From Hyphomicrobiales bacterium (GTDB lineage: Bacteria > Pseudomonadota > Alphaproteobacteria > Rhizobiales > Rhizobiaceae), in NCBI GenBank assembly GCA_900472605.1, contig UCJD01000033.1:1-64000 (forward strand): a stretch of DNA of 64,000 nucleotides, read 5' to 3'. Under the pieces are notes generated by a model. It was not told the DNA's origin and made no database searches. It saw only the letters and a list, made by a program, of their open reading frames with translations. Positions 55,983 to 64,000 of this stretch are shown here, piece by piece. Each line of letters opens with the position of its first letter. Within the stretch, counting starts at the first letter, position 1. Position numbers and translations under genes: made by a program.

Positions 55983-56247
55983 CTCAATTCCCAGTATCTG
56001 GCTTGAAGACGGCAGCAGGGGCTCCAAAAGCTCTCTCGCGCCGACAAGAAAATCGGGCGGAAAAGCGCATGGACGGCCTGATTTGTCAAGACTTGGCGCT
56101 GGAAGCCTGCGCTTTGCGCGCGGTTTTCGACGTGGTCGCAACCTTATCATATGCCGAGCTCTGCGGCAGTTTGGCTGCACGAGGCATATTGATGAAGGTC
56201 TCGGTCAACTTTAAAGAGGACACATCATCACTTTCCGGAGTTCCGCC

Positions 56248-57651
56248 ATGCCCCTCCTCACCCGCCGCAACCTCTTGAAGGCTTCCGCCGTCGCCGGCGC
56301 CTACGGGGTGGGCATCAGCGTCGCGGGCAAGTTCGGGCTGGCGGAAGCGGCACCCGAGCCTCAAGTGCTGAAAGCGTTGAAGACGCAGGCAACGCTCACC
56401 GACGCCGGCGCGACCAGGAACATCATGACCTGGGCCAATCCAGGGGGCGGCGCAGGAATGCCGCCCGTGCTCAGGATGACCAAGGGCAAGCCCTATGCGG
56501 CGCGACTGACCAACACGCTCGACGAACCCACCACCATTCATTGGCATGGCCTGCGCATCCCCAACAAGATGGACGGGGTGCCGTTCATGACCCAGCCCTA
56601 CGTGTATACAGGCGACAGCTTCGACTATGCCTTCACGCCCCCTGATGCCGGCACCTTCTGGTATCATCCACATTGCAACACGCTGGCGCAGATGGGCCAG
56701 GGGATGACTGGCGTGATCGTGGTCGAGGATCCGGCCGACCCGACATTCGATTCCGAGGTGGTGCTGAACCTGCGCGACTGGCGCCTTGGCGGCGACGGAC
56801 AGTTCATCGCCTCGTTCCGGCCGCGCGATGCGGCCAAGACCGGCACCTACGGGACAGTGCGCACCGCGAACTGGCACCAGGAACCACAATACGACGCGCC
56901 GGCCGGCGGCCTGATCCGCCTGCGCATCGCCGTCACCGATGTCACGCGCATCTTCTCGCTCAAGATGGAAGGTGCGGAGGCGACCGTGATCGCGATCGAC
57001 GGCAATCCGGTGCCGAAGCGCTTCCCGCTCGACCTGCTGCTGATCGGACCCGGCCAGCGCCTCGATCTTGCCGTTCGCATGCCCGATGCCGAAGGCGCGG
57101 TTGCGACGCTCGAGGACATTCGCGGGACCACGCCGAAAACGATCGCCAAGTTGCGCTCGGTCGGCACGTCGCTCAAGCGCGATGTCGGCGATCTCGCGGC
57201 ACTCGCGGAGAACCCCGTCGCCAAGGCCGACCTCTCCTTAGCGCAGAAGATTTCGGTGGTGCTCAGCGCCACCGCCGAAAACGCCCCTGTCGACAGCATC
57301 TGCGGCACGCTGGGATACAGCTTCTGGGCCATCAACAAGGTGCCGTGGCCCGGCGACACGAATGATCCGACGGCACCGCTCGCGGAACTGAAGCTCGGCA
57401 AGAGCTACGTCCTGCAGCTGGAGAACGTGACGCCGCACACGCATCCGATCCATCTGCATGGCATGAGCTTCACGGTGCTCTCGTCGTCGACGCGAGACGT
57501 CATGCCGCTCGTCACGGACACCTATCTGGTGCAACCCGACGAGAAGGTGCAGCTCGCCTTCGTCGCCGACAATCTCGGCGATTGGCTGTTGCATTGCCAC
57601 ATCATCGAGCATCAGAAGACCGGCATGACGAGTTATGTCAGGGTTGTTTGA
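56248..57651 (+). CDS. Tat-exported multicopper oxidase (laccase-like)
   Basis: This is 467 residues. The leader LTRRNLLKASAVAGAY is a twin-arginine signal, and copper enzymes are usually exported folded. Three cupredoxin domains carry the copper ligands: HWHG (H98, H100), WYHPHC (H140, H142), HPIHLHG (H399, H402, H404) and HCHIIEHQKTGM (H449, C450, H451, H455, M460). C450 and M460 suit the type 1 site. It would oxidise phenols, Cu(I) or other small reductants in the periplasm. Methionine-rich regions typical of CueO are not visible. Confidence 0.93.
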   Translation: MPLLTRRNLLKASAVAGAYGVGISVAGKFGLAEAAPEPQVLKALKTQATLTDAGATRNIMTWANPGGGAGMPPVLRMTKGKPYAARLTNTLDEPTTIHWHGLRIPNKMDGVPFMTQPYVYTGDSFDYAFTPPDAGTFWYHPHCNTLAQMGQGMTGVIVVEDPADPTFDSEVVLNLRDWRLGGDGQFIASFRPRDAAKTGTYGTVRTANWHQEPQYDAPAGGLIRLRIAVTDVTRIFSLKMEGAEATVIAIDGNPVPKRFPLDLLLIGPGQRLDLAVRMPDAEGAVATLEDIRGTTPKTIAKLRSVGTSLKRDVGDLAALAENPVAKADLSLAQKISVVLSATAENAPVDSICGTLGYSFWAINKVPWPGDTNDPTAPLAELKLGKSYVLQLENVTPHTHPIHLHGMSFTVLSSSTRDVMPLVTDTYLVQPDEKVQLAFVADNLGDWLLHCHIIEHQKTGMTSYVRVV

Positions 57652-57734
57652 CCACTCTTTGCCGGTAGCGGTTGACATATTCGGCCGAAAGGAGAAGGAA
57701 GGTTCAACTATGTCTATCCTGCGAATGAATTGAG

Positions 57735-58880
57735 ATGATTGAAACAACCGCCGATTTGGAGGCGGCCTGCATCGAGCTGGCCAAGTCAGAATTCATTACT
57801 ATCGATACCGAGTTTCTGCGAGAGACGACGTTCTGGCCGGAGCTTTGCTTGATCCAGATGGCAAGCCCGACGACGGAAGTGCTTGTCGATCCGCTGGCCA
57901 AGGGCCTCGACCTGAAACCCTTCTTCGAGCTGATGGCTAATTCCAGCGTGCTGAAGGTGTTCCACGCCGCGCGCCAGGACATCGAAATCATCTACAACCG
58001 GGGCGGCCTCATTCCGCATCCGATCTTTGACACGCAGGTCGCGGCGATGGTCTGTGGCTTCGGCGATTCCGTCTCCTACGACCAGCTGGTCAGCCGGACC
58101 AAGGGCGTGCAGATCGACAAATCCTCGCGCTTCACCGACTGGAGCCGCCGTCCGCTTTCCGAAAAACAGCTCGACTATGCGCTGGCCGACGTGACGCATC
58201 TGCGCGACGTCTATCTCTATCTCAAGGCCGAGCTCGAACGCGAAGGCCGCTCCTCGTGGCTTTCCGAAGAGATGGATGTGCTTGAGGCGAAAGAGACCTA
58301 CGACATTCATCCCGACGACGCCTGGCAGCGCCTGAAGATGCGGCTGCGCAAGCCACAGGAACTGGCCGTGCTGAAATACGTGGCCGCGTGGCGCGAGCGT
58401 GAGGCGCGCAGCCGCAACGTACCGCGTTCGCGCGTCATCAAGGACGATGCGATCTATGAGATCGCCCAGCAGCAACCGAAGGATGGCGAGGCGCTTGGCC
58501 GCCTGCGCACCATCCCGAAGGGTTGGGAACGGTCGTCCGCCGGTGCTGCCGTCGTCGAGGCGGTGAATACCGCACTCGCGCTGCCGAAGGCCGAGATGCC
58601 GCATGCGCCGAGGCAGAACCAGGCGCCGGAGGGAGCCGCGGCGGCAGCCGAGCTCCTGAAGGTCTTGTTGAAGCTGATCTCCGAAAAGCACGGCGTCGCC
58701 CCCAAGGTGATCGCCAACAGCGACGACCTGGACAAGATCGCTGCCGAGGGTGAAAACGCCGATGTGGGCGCGCTGCGTGGATGGCGCCGGGAGCTGTTCG
58801 GCGATCCCGCCCTGCAGCTGATCAAGGGCGACGTCGCGCTGCGCTTCGTCGGCAAGAAGGTCGAGACGGTCTCTCTGTAA
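57735..58880 (+). CDS. rnd: Ribonuclease D
   Basis: This 381-residue 3'-5' exoribonuclease trims tRNA precursors. The DEDDy motifs are ITIDTEFLRE (Asp, Glu), ARQDIEII (Asp) and DYALADVTHLRDVY (Asp/Tyr). An HRDC domain follows (~205-285) with KPQELAVLKYVAAWREREAR, and a second, weaker HRDC-like region closes the protein. It is separated by 83 bases from the multicopper oxidase gene, and inferred to be independently expressed. Confidence 0.94.
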   Translation: MIETTADLEAACIELAKSEFITIDTEFLRETTFWPELCLIQMASPTTEVLVDPLAKGLDLKPFFELMANSSVLKVFHAARQDIEIIYNRGGLIPHPIFDTQVAAMVCGFGDSVSYDQLVSRTKGVQIDKSSRFTDWSRRPLSEKQLDYALADVTHLRDVYLYLKAELEREGRSSWLSEEMDVLEAKETYDIHPDDAWQRLKMRLRKPQELAVLKYVAAWREREARSRNVPRSRVIKDDAIYEIAQQQPKDGEALGRLRTIPKGWERSSAGAAVVEAVNTALALPKAEMPHAPRQNQAPEGAAAAAELLKVLLKLISEKHGVAPKVIANSDDLDKIAAEGENADVGALRGWRRELFGDPALQLIKGDVALRFVGKKVETVSL

Positions 58881-58946
58881 GTCGCGACGCAAATTTCTGC
58901 GTCGCCTCGATTCAAGCCACAACTGCGCCCAATCATTCAGCTAAAT

Positions 58947-58987
58947 CTTTCGGAAGAGGTATCCACCGCCCTTCCGAAAGGGCTTTT
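58947..58987 (+). terminator. Hairpin terminator downstream of rnd
   Basis: CTTTCGGAAG and CTTCCGAAAG form a 10-bp stem with a 14-base loop, followed by GGCTTTT. An additional hairpin GCGACGCA/TGCGTCGC is at 58884-58105+800 bases earlier in the same gap (58884-58905), without a T-run. Confidence 0.7.
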
Positions 58988-59043
58988 GCGCGCCTACATT
59001 GCTTTAGACGCACGCTGGCCAAAGGCTGAATGAAAAGACCCTT

Positions 59044-60114
59044 ATGAGAGAAGTATCCCCAGTCCAGAACTGGCTTCTAATCATGCTCGTCATGGCGGGA
59101 AGCGGCGCGCTCTACAGCGTCATGTTCTTCCAAGAAAGCCGCCCGTTCATCGGCGCGGTCTTCGCGCTGTGCATGGGCATGCCGATCATCGCCTTCGAGC
59201 GAAAGGTGATCTTTCGCGAACTGCGCAACAGGGTTGAGGCGCTGCCGACGCTGACGTTCTTCCTCGCTGAGCTTTTGATCTACGAAGTGCTGATGAGCAT
59301 CGGCTTTGCGGCCGCCGGCCTCTCTTTGTGGGGAACCGGCATTGTCATTCCCCATTCCTGGGTCGACATGGTGGTGCTGCCGTTCAATGCCTTTCTTTAC
59401 GCTCTTGCCGTCTGCTCGCTGATGATTTTCGTTCTGAGAGTGCGTGAACTGCTGGGCCGAGAGGTGTTTACCAGCATGCTCATCAGCCGTTACCGTAAGC
59501 CGGTCAGCGAAGAGCGGGTATTTCTTTTCATCGACCTCGTCGATTCGACGACCTTCGCGGAGAAGCACGGCGACCTGCGCGCGCAGCAGATGCTGAGCTC
59601 GCTGTTTGCGACCTTTGCCGAGCCGGTGCGCAAATACAAGGGAACGATCGTCGACTATGTCGGCGATGCCGCCATCATCACCTGGCCGTTGGACCGAGGC
59701 GTCAAATTCGCGCGCTGCGTCAACTGCATCTTCGACATCATCAATGCAATCGAAGCGGATGCCGAGAGCTGGCTGACGACCTACGGGCAGGTGCCAAGGC
59801 TGCGCGCGGCGCTTCATGGCGGCAGCATCATCACGGCGGAAATCGGTGTCGACCATCACAAGATCACGTATTTCGGCGATACGATCAACACGGCATCGCG
59901 GCTGGAATCGCTCTGCAAGACGCTGAACCGCTCGGTACTGATATCGGCCGACCTCGCCCAGCGGATCCGGCTGCCGGCCAAGGTCGTGGCGGAGGATCTC
60001 GGTCAACACGCTGTCAAGGGGCGCGGACAGAGCCTCGGCGTGATCTCGCTCGTAAAGGCAGACGACCGTGTGGCGTCACCAAAGCTTCACGCCGGTGTCA
60101 ACGCACCGACATAA
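59044..60114 (+). CDS. Membrane-bound class III adenylate/guanylate cyclase
   Basis: This is 356 residues. Four or five membrane helices lie in the first ~145 residues, then a cytoplasmic class III cyclase domain (~155-330). It has LFIDLVDSTTFAEKHG with the metal Asp pair, IVDYVGDAAIITW and the GVDHHKITYFGDTINTASRL dimer-interface block with the transition-state Asn/Arg region. It probably makes cAMP. The membrane part has no known sensor domain, so the signal is unknown. Rhizobia carry many such cyclases. Confidence 0.9.
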   Translation: MREVSPVQNWLLIMLVMAGSGALYSVMFFQESRPFIGAVFALCMGMPIIAFERKVIFRELRNRVEALPTLTFFLAELLIYEVLMSIGFAAAGLSLWGTGIVIPHSWVDMVVLPFNAFLYALAVCSLMIFVLRVRELLGREVFTSMLISRYRKPVSEERVFLFIDLVDSTTFAEKHGDLRAQQMLSSLFATFAEPVRKYKGTIVDYVGDAAIITWPLDRGVKFARCVNCIFDIINAIEADAESWLTTYGQVPRLRAALHGGSIITAEIGVDHHKITYFGDTINTASRLESLCKTLNRSVLISADLAQRIRLPAKVVAEDLGQHAVKGRGQSLGVISLVKADDRVASPKLHAGVNAPT

Positions 60115-60159
60115 GAGGCCTGCTAATCGAAGCCCGCATTCCATCACATGGGGGTTTCG

Positions 60160-61518
60160 ATGAAAAATGCTCTTCTTGCTTCTGTTTCATTTGTTCTTTT
60201 GATCGCCGGTTCGGCCATGGCCGACCAGCAGCAGTTTCCCGCAAAGCTCGCCGGCCAGGCTATTCTGCCGGCGAACACCATGGTGCCGGCGCCCGCCGAC
60301 GCACCTGAATTCCTCAAGCATTCCGGCAAGTTCACGACGCCGGATCGCAAGCGCACCGAGGCGCTCGGCACCGTTCCGGGCAAGGACGGAGCGCGCGTGA
60401 CCGACCTCAAGCTCCCCTTCGACGGACAGCCGATCCAGGGCTTCTCCGGCATCAAGACGATGGCTGACGGCACGTTCTGGACGCTGTCCGACAACGGCTT
60501 CGGCTCAAAGGCCAATTCCAGCGACGCTATGCTCTTCCTGCATCAGGTGAAATTCGACTGGACCACCGGCAAGGTCGAGGTTGTCAAGAACCTGTTCCTG
60601 TCCGATCCCGACAAGAAGGCGCCCTTCCCGATCGTGCTTGAGGGTGCGGAGAAGCGCTACCTCACCGGTGCGGATTTCGACATCGAATCTATCCAGCCCG
60701 TCGCCGACGGCTTCTGGATCGGCGAGGAGTTCGGGCCCTACATCCTCAAGTTCGACACCGAGGGCAAGCTGACCGACGTCGTCTCGACCATTGTCAACGG
60801 CAAGCCAGTGTTGTCGCCCGATAACCCTCTGCTCTCGGTCCCGGCAAACCCGGTCGCCAAAATGCCCGCCTTCAACCTGAAGCGCTCGGGCGGCTTCGAA
60901 GGCCTCGCGATGTCCAAGGACGGAGCCAAGCTTTACGGCCTGCTTGAAGGTCCGCTGTTCCAGGACGACGGCAAGGTCGAGACGGTGGATGGCCGGACGG
61001 CGATCCGCATCGTCGAGTTCGACACGGCAGCCAAGAACTGGACCGGCCGCAGCTGGCTGTATCCGCTCGAGGAAAAGGGCATCGCCATCGGCGACTTCAA
61101 CATGCTCGACGACAGTACCGCGCTGGTGATCGAGCGTGACAACGGGGCCGGCACCAAGGATAAGGCTTGCGCCGATCCGAAGCAGCCGAAGGCAGATTGC
61201 TTCGAGGCTCCCGCCGAGTTGAAGCGCATCTACAAGATCGAGTTCAACGACACCAATGCAAATGGCGCAGTTCGCAAGATCGGCTATATCGACCTTCTCG
61301 ACATCAAGGATCCTGACAACAAGAAGAAAGCCGGAGCCAAGGATGGCGTCTACGACATGCCGTTCGTGACGATCGAGAACGTCGACCGCGTCGATGCCAC
61401 GCACATCGTGGTCGGCAACGACAACAACCTGCCCTTCTCGGCCGGCCGCGCCGTCGACAAGGCTGACGACAACGAGTTCAGCCTGCTCGAAGTCGGCGAA
61501 CTGCTGAACGCCAAGTAA
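60160..61518 (+). CDS. Phytase-like esterase, secreted (PF13449)
   Basis: This is 452 residues from the ATG at 60160, five bases after GGGGG; an ATG at 60148 is less likely. A Sec signal peptide (MKNALLASVSFVLLIAGSAM) ends before ADQQQ. The rest matches the Phytase-like/esterase-like beta-propeller family: GQPIQGFSGIKTMADGTFWT, LSDNGFGSKAN, DIESIQPVADGFWIGEEFGP and FEGLAMSKDGAKLYGLLEG. Members are thought to act on phosphate esters or lactones, but substrates are unproven. A strong terminator follows. Confidence 0.85.
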   Translation: MKNALLASVSFVLLIAGSAMADQQQFPAKLAGQAILPANTMVPAPADAPEFLKHSGKFTTPDRKRTEALGTVPGKDGARVTDLKLPFDGQPIQGFSGIKTMADGTFWTLSDNGFGSKANSSDAMLFLHQVKFDWTTGKVEVVKNLFLSDPDKKAPFPIVLEGAEKRYLTGADFDIESIQPVADGFWIGEEFGPYILKFDTEGKLTDVVSTIVNGKPVLSPDNPLLSVPANPVAKMPAFNLKRSGGFEGLAMSKDGAKLYGLLEGPLFQDDGKVETVDGRTAIRIVEFDTAAKNWTGRSWLYPLEEKGIAIGDFNMLDDSTALVIERDNGAGTKDKACADPKQPKADCFEAPAELKRIYKIEFNDTNANGAVRKIGYIDLLDIKDPDNKKKAGAKDGVYDMPFVTIENVDRVDATHIVVGNDNNLPFSAGRAVDKADDNEFSLLEVGELLNAK

Positions 61519-61533
61519 GTAGCGATCGAAATC

Positions 61534-61569
61534 AAAACGGCCCCCGTTCGAAAGAGCGGGGGCCGTTTT
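61534..61569 (+). terminator. Bidirectional terminator between the phytase-like gene and ppx
   Basis: AAAACGGCCCCCG and CGGGGGCCGTTTT form a 13-bp stem around a ten-base loop, followed by more T residues on the plus strand. It separates the two convergent genes. Confidence 0.9.
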
Positions 61570-61604
61570 TTTGCATAATACGACATCGGGCGCAGCCAGC
61601 GCTA

Positions 61605-63125
61605 TTAGAAGCGGAACGCGAGACGCTTGTTGGTCAGCTTTGCAAGCTGCTGCAGGCGGCCATCGAGGCGCTCGCCGGCGAAATCGCGATACTCCGAGGG
61701 CACCACGAATTCGAGGTCGAGATCGGGGTCGTTCGACTTGCGGAAGGTCAGGTTACGGACGATGCCGGGCATCGAGGCAGAGAATAGGTAGACCACGCGC
61801 AGCATGCCGCCCAGCAGCTTGGCACGCTCCACATACTGCGGCGTGGCGATCGTCGCCAGCGGGCCAGTCGCGCCATCGTCATGCAGGCCTTCGAAGCGGT
61901 AATAGTTGGCGAGCGCGATGAAGGCGCGGCCGGGGTGGCTGATGCCGACGAAAGAGGTGTGGGCAATGATGTTCAGAGCCTGAAGGCCACGATAATCGGG
62001 ATGGGCGCGCCAGCTGATATCGGCGAGCAGGCAGGCAGCCTGGCGATAACGGGCCTCCTCGGGCGTCTCCGAAATATCGAAGAACGGCATCATCCGGCCG
62101 GTCCATTCCGAGAGCTCCCGGGCGTGTTCGGGCGAGCGGGCACGCAGGATCGCGAGCTCCCGGGCGGCTTCCAGCAGAGGGTCAGCGCGGCGTTCGCTTT
62201 CGGAGAGAAGCGAGTAGAGATAGCCTTCACGCACACCCTGGCCGGAGAAGGAGATCACCGAGGGCTTCATGACGCTCAGCACTTCCTTCATCGCGACGGC
62301 GCCATAAGGCAGCAGGGCACGGCGGAATTTCGATACCGCCATCCAGGCCGGATCCTTCGAATCCCTGGCGGCCTCGACCTGATCCAGAAACTGCATCATC
62401 GCGTCGAACGATATCTCGTAACCCTGCATCATGTGCAGCGGATAGTCGGTCAGCTCCATGTGCAGCTTGGCGATGTTTCGCCAGGTGCCGCCGACGGCAT
62501 AGAACGTCCGCCCCTCGCCCTTGGCCAGAAGCTTGGAGATGGTCTTCACATGCTTGCGGGCAAAGGTGCGTGCCTTTTCCATCGAGCCGGCGGCATATTC
62601 CGACAGGCGCAGGCCGCCGAGCGGCAGCGTCACCCCCTGGCCGAGTTCCTTGCCCTTGATGTCGATGAGCTCGAGAGAGCCGCCGCCCAGGTCGCCGGCG
62701 ATACCATCCGGCGTGTAGAAGCCGCTGACGATGCCGAGCGCAGAGAACTTGGCTTCTTCCTCGCCCGAGAGAACGCGCACCTTGCGCTGCAGGATCGTTT
62801 CGGCGCGATGAATGAAATCCGGGCCGTTCGAGGCCTCGCGGGCCGCGGCCGTCGCCAGCACGTACATGGTGGCCGCGCGCGCCTGATCGGACAGCGCCTT
62901 GAAGCGATGCAGAGCAGCCAAAGCACGTTCGACGCTGGCCTCGTCCATCTTGCCGGTGAGCGCTATGCCCTTACCGAGACCACACAGAACCTTTTCGTTG
63001 AAAAGGATCGTGGGCGATCTCGACAAGCCTTCATAGATGACCACACGGATCGAGTTCGACCCGATATCGACAACGGAGACCGGGGCAATCCCTGGAAGGC
63101 GCCCCTGGGCTTCTGATTCAACCAT
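61605..63125 (-). CDS. ppx: Exopolyphosphatase (Ppx/GppA family)
   Basis: This 506-residue hydrolase removes phosphate from polyphosphate ends, or converts pppGpp to ppGpp. The actin-like N-terminal fold has VVDIGSNSIRVVIYEG (phosphate-1) and GDLGGGSLELIDIKG (phosphate-2). LATAAAREASNG and the C-terminal HD-like helical domain (~320-500) follow. Which of the two activities dominates cannot be told from sequence. It starts 12 bases after the ppk stop on the same strand, so the two form an operon. Confidence 0.93.
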   Translation of the reverse strand: MVESEAQGRLPGIAPVSVVDIGSNSIRVVIYEGLSRSPTILFNEKVLCGLGKGIALTGKMDEASVERALAALHRFKALSDQARAATMYVLATAAAREASNGPDFIHRAETILQRKVRVLSGEEEAKFSALGIVSGFYTPDGIAGDLGGGSLELIDIKGKELGQGVTLPLGGLRLSEYAAGSMEKARTFARKHVKTISKLLAKGEGRTFYAVGGTWRNIAKLHMELTDYPLHMMQGYEISFDAMMQFLDQVEAARDSKDPAWMAVSKFRRALLPYGAVAMKEVLSVMKPSVISFSGQGVREGYLYSLLSESERRADPLLEAARELAILRARSPEHARELSEWTGRMMPFFDISETPEEARYRQAACLLADISWRAHPDYRGLQALNIIAHTSFVGISHPGRAFIALANYYRFEGLHDDGATGPLATIATPQYVERAKLLGGMLRVVYLFSASMPGIVRNLTFRKSNDPDLDLEFVVPSEYRDFAGERLDGRLQQLAKLTNKRLAFRF

Positions 63126-63137
63126 GCAGGTCCAGTT

Positions 63138-64000
63138 TTATCGTTTTGTGCGGCCGGAAAGAAGGCCGGCAATCAGCTTTGGCGCACTGGATTTCAACGC
63201 TTCACCACGGCCGGAAAGGCTGGGATTGGTCATGAAATACTGCTGCGCGTTGAACGGCTCCTCGCCCTTGCGCACCTCCATGCGCCTTGACGTCCCGTCG
63301 GCCAATATCTCGTAGCTCTGCTGATTGTCAATGAGATTGCCCAGCATGATCTGTGACAAAACCTGCTCATGCACGGTGGGATTGATAAGCGGCACCAGCG
63401 TTTCGACGCGCCGATCGAGGTTTCTCGGCATCATGTCGGCTGAGCCGATATAGACCAGCGCCTTGTCCGACGGCAGGCCGTGGCCGTTGCCGAAGCAGAA
63501 GATGCGGCTGTGCTCGAGGAAGCGGCCGACGATCGACTTGACGCGGATGTTTTCCGACAATCCCGCCACCTGCGGGCGCAGGCAGCAGATGCCGCGAATG
63601 ACCAGATCAATCTCGACGCCGGCGTGGCTGGCCGTGTAGAGCGCGTCGATGATTTCGGGATCGACGAGTGAGTTCATCTTCATCCAGATGGCAGCCGGCG
63701 CGCCGTTTTTCGCGTGCTTGATCTCCTCGTCGATGTGACGAAGGATGCGCGAGCGCAGCGTATAGGGCGATACGGCGAGCTTCATGCTCTCCTCCGGCTC
63801 GCCATAGCCGGTGATGAAGTTGAAGATATTGGCCATGTCGTGGGCAATCACGGGATTGCAGGTGAAGAACGACAGGTCGGTATAGATCTTCGCGGTGATC
63901 GGGTGATAGTTGCCGGTGCCGAGATGGCAGTAGCTGCGCAGCTTGCCCTCTTCGCGGCGTACGACCAGCGACATCTTCGAGTGGGTCTTCAATTCGATGA
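63138..64000 (-). CDS. ppk: Polyphosphate kinase, C-terminal part (cut by window edge)
   Basis: The last ~287 codons of Ppk1 are present and the gene continues past 64000. The fragment reads IELKTHSKMSLVVRREEGK and continues to YCHLGTGNYHP, the C-terminal PLD-like core with a phosphohistidine-region His. Later blocks NSLVDPEIIDALYTASHAGV, FGNGHGLPSDKALVYIGSAD and NLDRRVETLVP are the family's conserved active-site elements. It makes polyphosphate from ATP, opposing ppx. Confidence 0.95.
   Translation of the reverse strand, partial: IELKTHSKMSLVVRREEGKLRSYCHLGTGNYHPITAKIYTDLSFFTCNPVIAHDMANIFNFITGYGEPEESMKLAVSPYTLRSRILRHIDEEIKHAKNGAPAAIWMKMNSLVDPEIIDALYTASHAGVEIDLVIRGICCLRPQVAGLSENIRVKSIVGRFLEHSRIFCFGNGHGLPSDKALVYIGSADMMPRNLDRRVETLVPLINPTVHEQVLSQIMLGNLIDNQQSYEILADGTSRRMEVRKGEEPFNAQQYFMTNPSLSGRGEALKSSAPKLIAGLLSGRTKR

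Overview
This window is chromosomal DNA from an alphaproteobacterium, almost certainly Rhizobiaceae (Rhizobium/Agrobacterium/Sinorhizobium group). The evidence is a set of gene neighbourhoods typical of that family: ldtR-ldtP, glyA-nrdR-ribD-ribE with ribH-nusB nearby, DUF177-plsX-fabH-ihfA-merR, ppk-ppx, aspS followed by rnd, a heme A synthase beside an exopolysaccharide cluster, an RNase E whose S1 domain carries a long acidic insert, and a magnesium-type HemB. Most of the window is core genome. I see no integrase, transposase, CRISPR array or rRNA operon.

Layout. Positions 1-6.5 kb hold the 5' end of tuf (minus strand), a large helicase-PLD gene bracketed by 24-nt imperfect direct repeats, a small membrane protein, tRNA-Gly, tRNA-Tyr, rlmB, two tiny membrane or secreted proteins and tRNA-Thr. 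Positions 6.6-19.1 kb hold nadK, a secreted protein, prfB (with a +1 programmed frameshift), a class A penicillin-binding protein, an amidase, RNase E behind a 0.6-kb leader, heme A synthase and a DUF2842 protein. Positions 19.2-27.4 kb are a Wzx/Wzy-type exopolysaccharide locus: a CelD-like acetyltransferase, a Wzz/ExoP-like protein with a broken Walker A, a Wza-like export lipoprotein, a glycosyltransferase, an initiating sugar-phosphate transferase and a Wzy/O-antigen-ligase protein. The set resembles the rhizobial unipolar-polysaccharide/glucomannan adhesin clusters.

Positions 27.4-38.3 kb contain small regulators and hypotheticals, tRNA-Pro, a HAD phosphatase, the merR-ihfA-fabH-plsX-DUF177-CBP3 run, bamE, a K+-independent-type proton pyrophosphatase, nusB and ribH. 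Positions 38.5-46.2 kb contain a cupin and a GNAT gene, then ribE-ribD-nrdR-glyA. The ribD gene carries a palindromic repeat element read through in frame. After these come ldtP and its probable regulator ldtR. Positions 46.2-64 kb contain hemB, an RDD protein, bpt, a DMT permease, an SRPBCC protein, parC, an unknown periplasmic protein, aspS, a Tat-exported multicopper oxidase, rnd, a class III nucleotide cyclase, a phytase-like esterase, ppx and the 3' part of ppk.

How the genes connect. Cell-envelope growth is prominent (PBP1A, amidase, LdtP/LdtR, BamE, exopolysaccharide). Riboflavin, one-carbon and deoxynucleotide control sit together (ribDEH, glyA, nrdR). Phosphate and pyrophosphate energetics recur (hppA, ppx, ppk, phytase-like). 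The strongest candidate for an accessory system is the helicase-PLD gene at 419-3862, whose architecture is that of single-gene (type II) Mokosh anti-phage systems and which sits between direct repeats in a tRNA-tuf interval. The most unusual structural feature is the palindromic element inside ribD.
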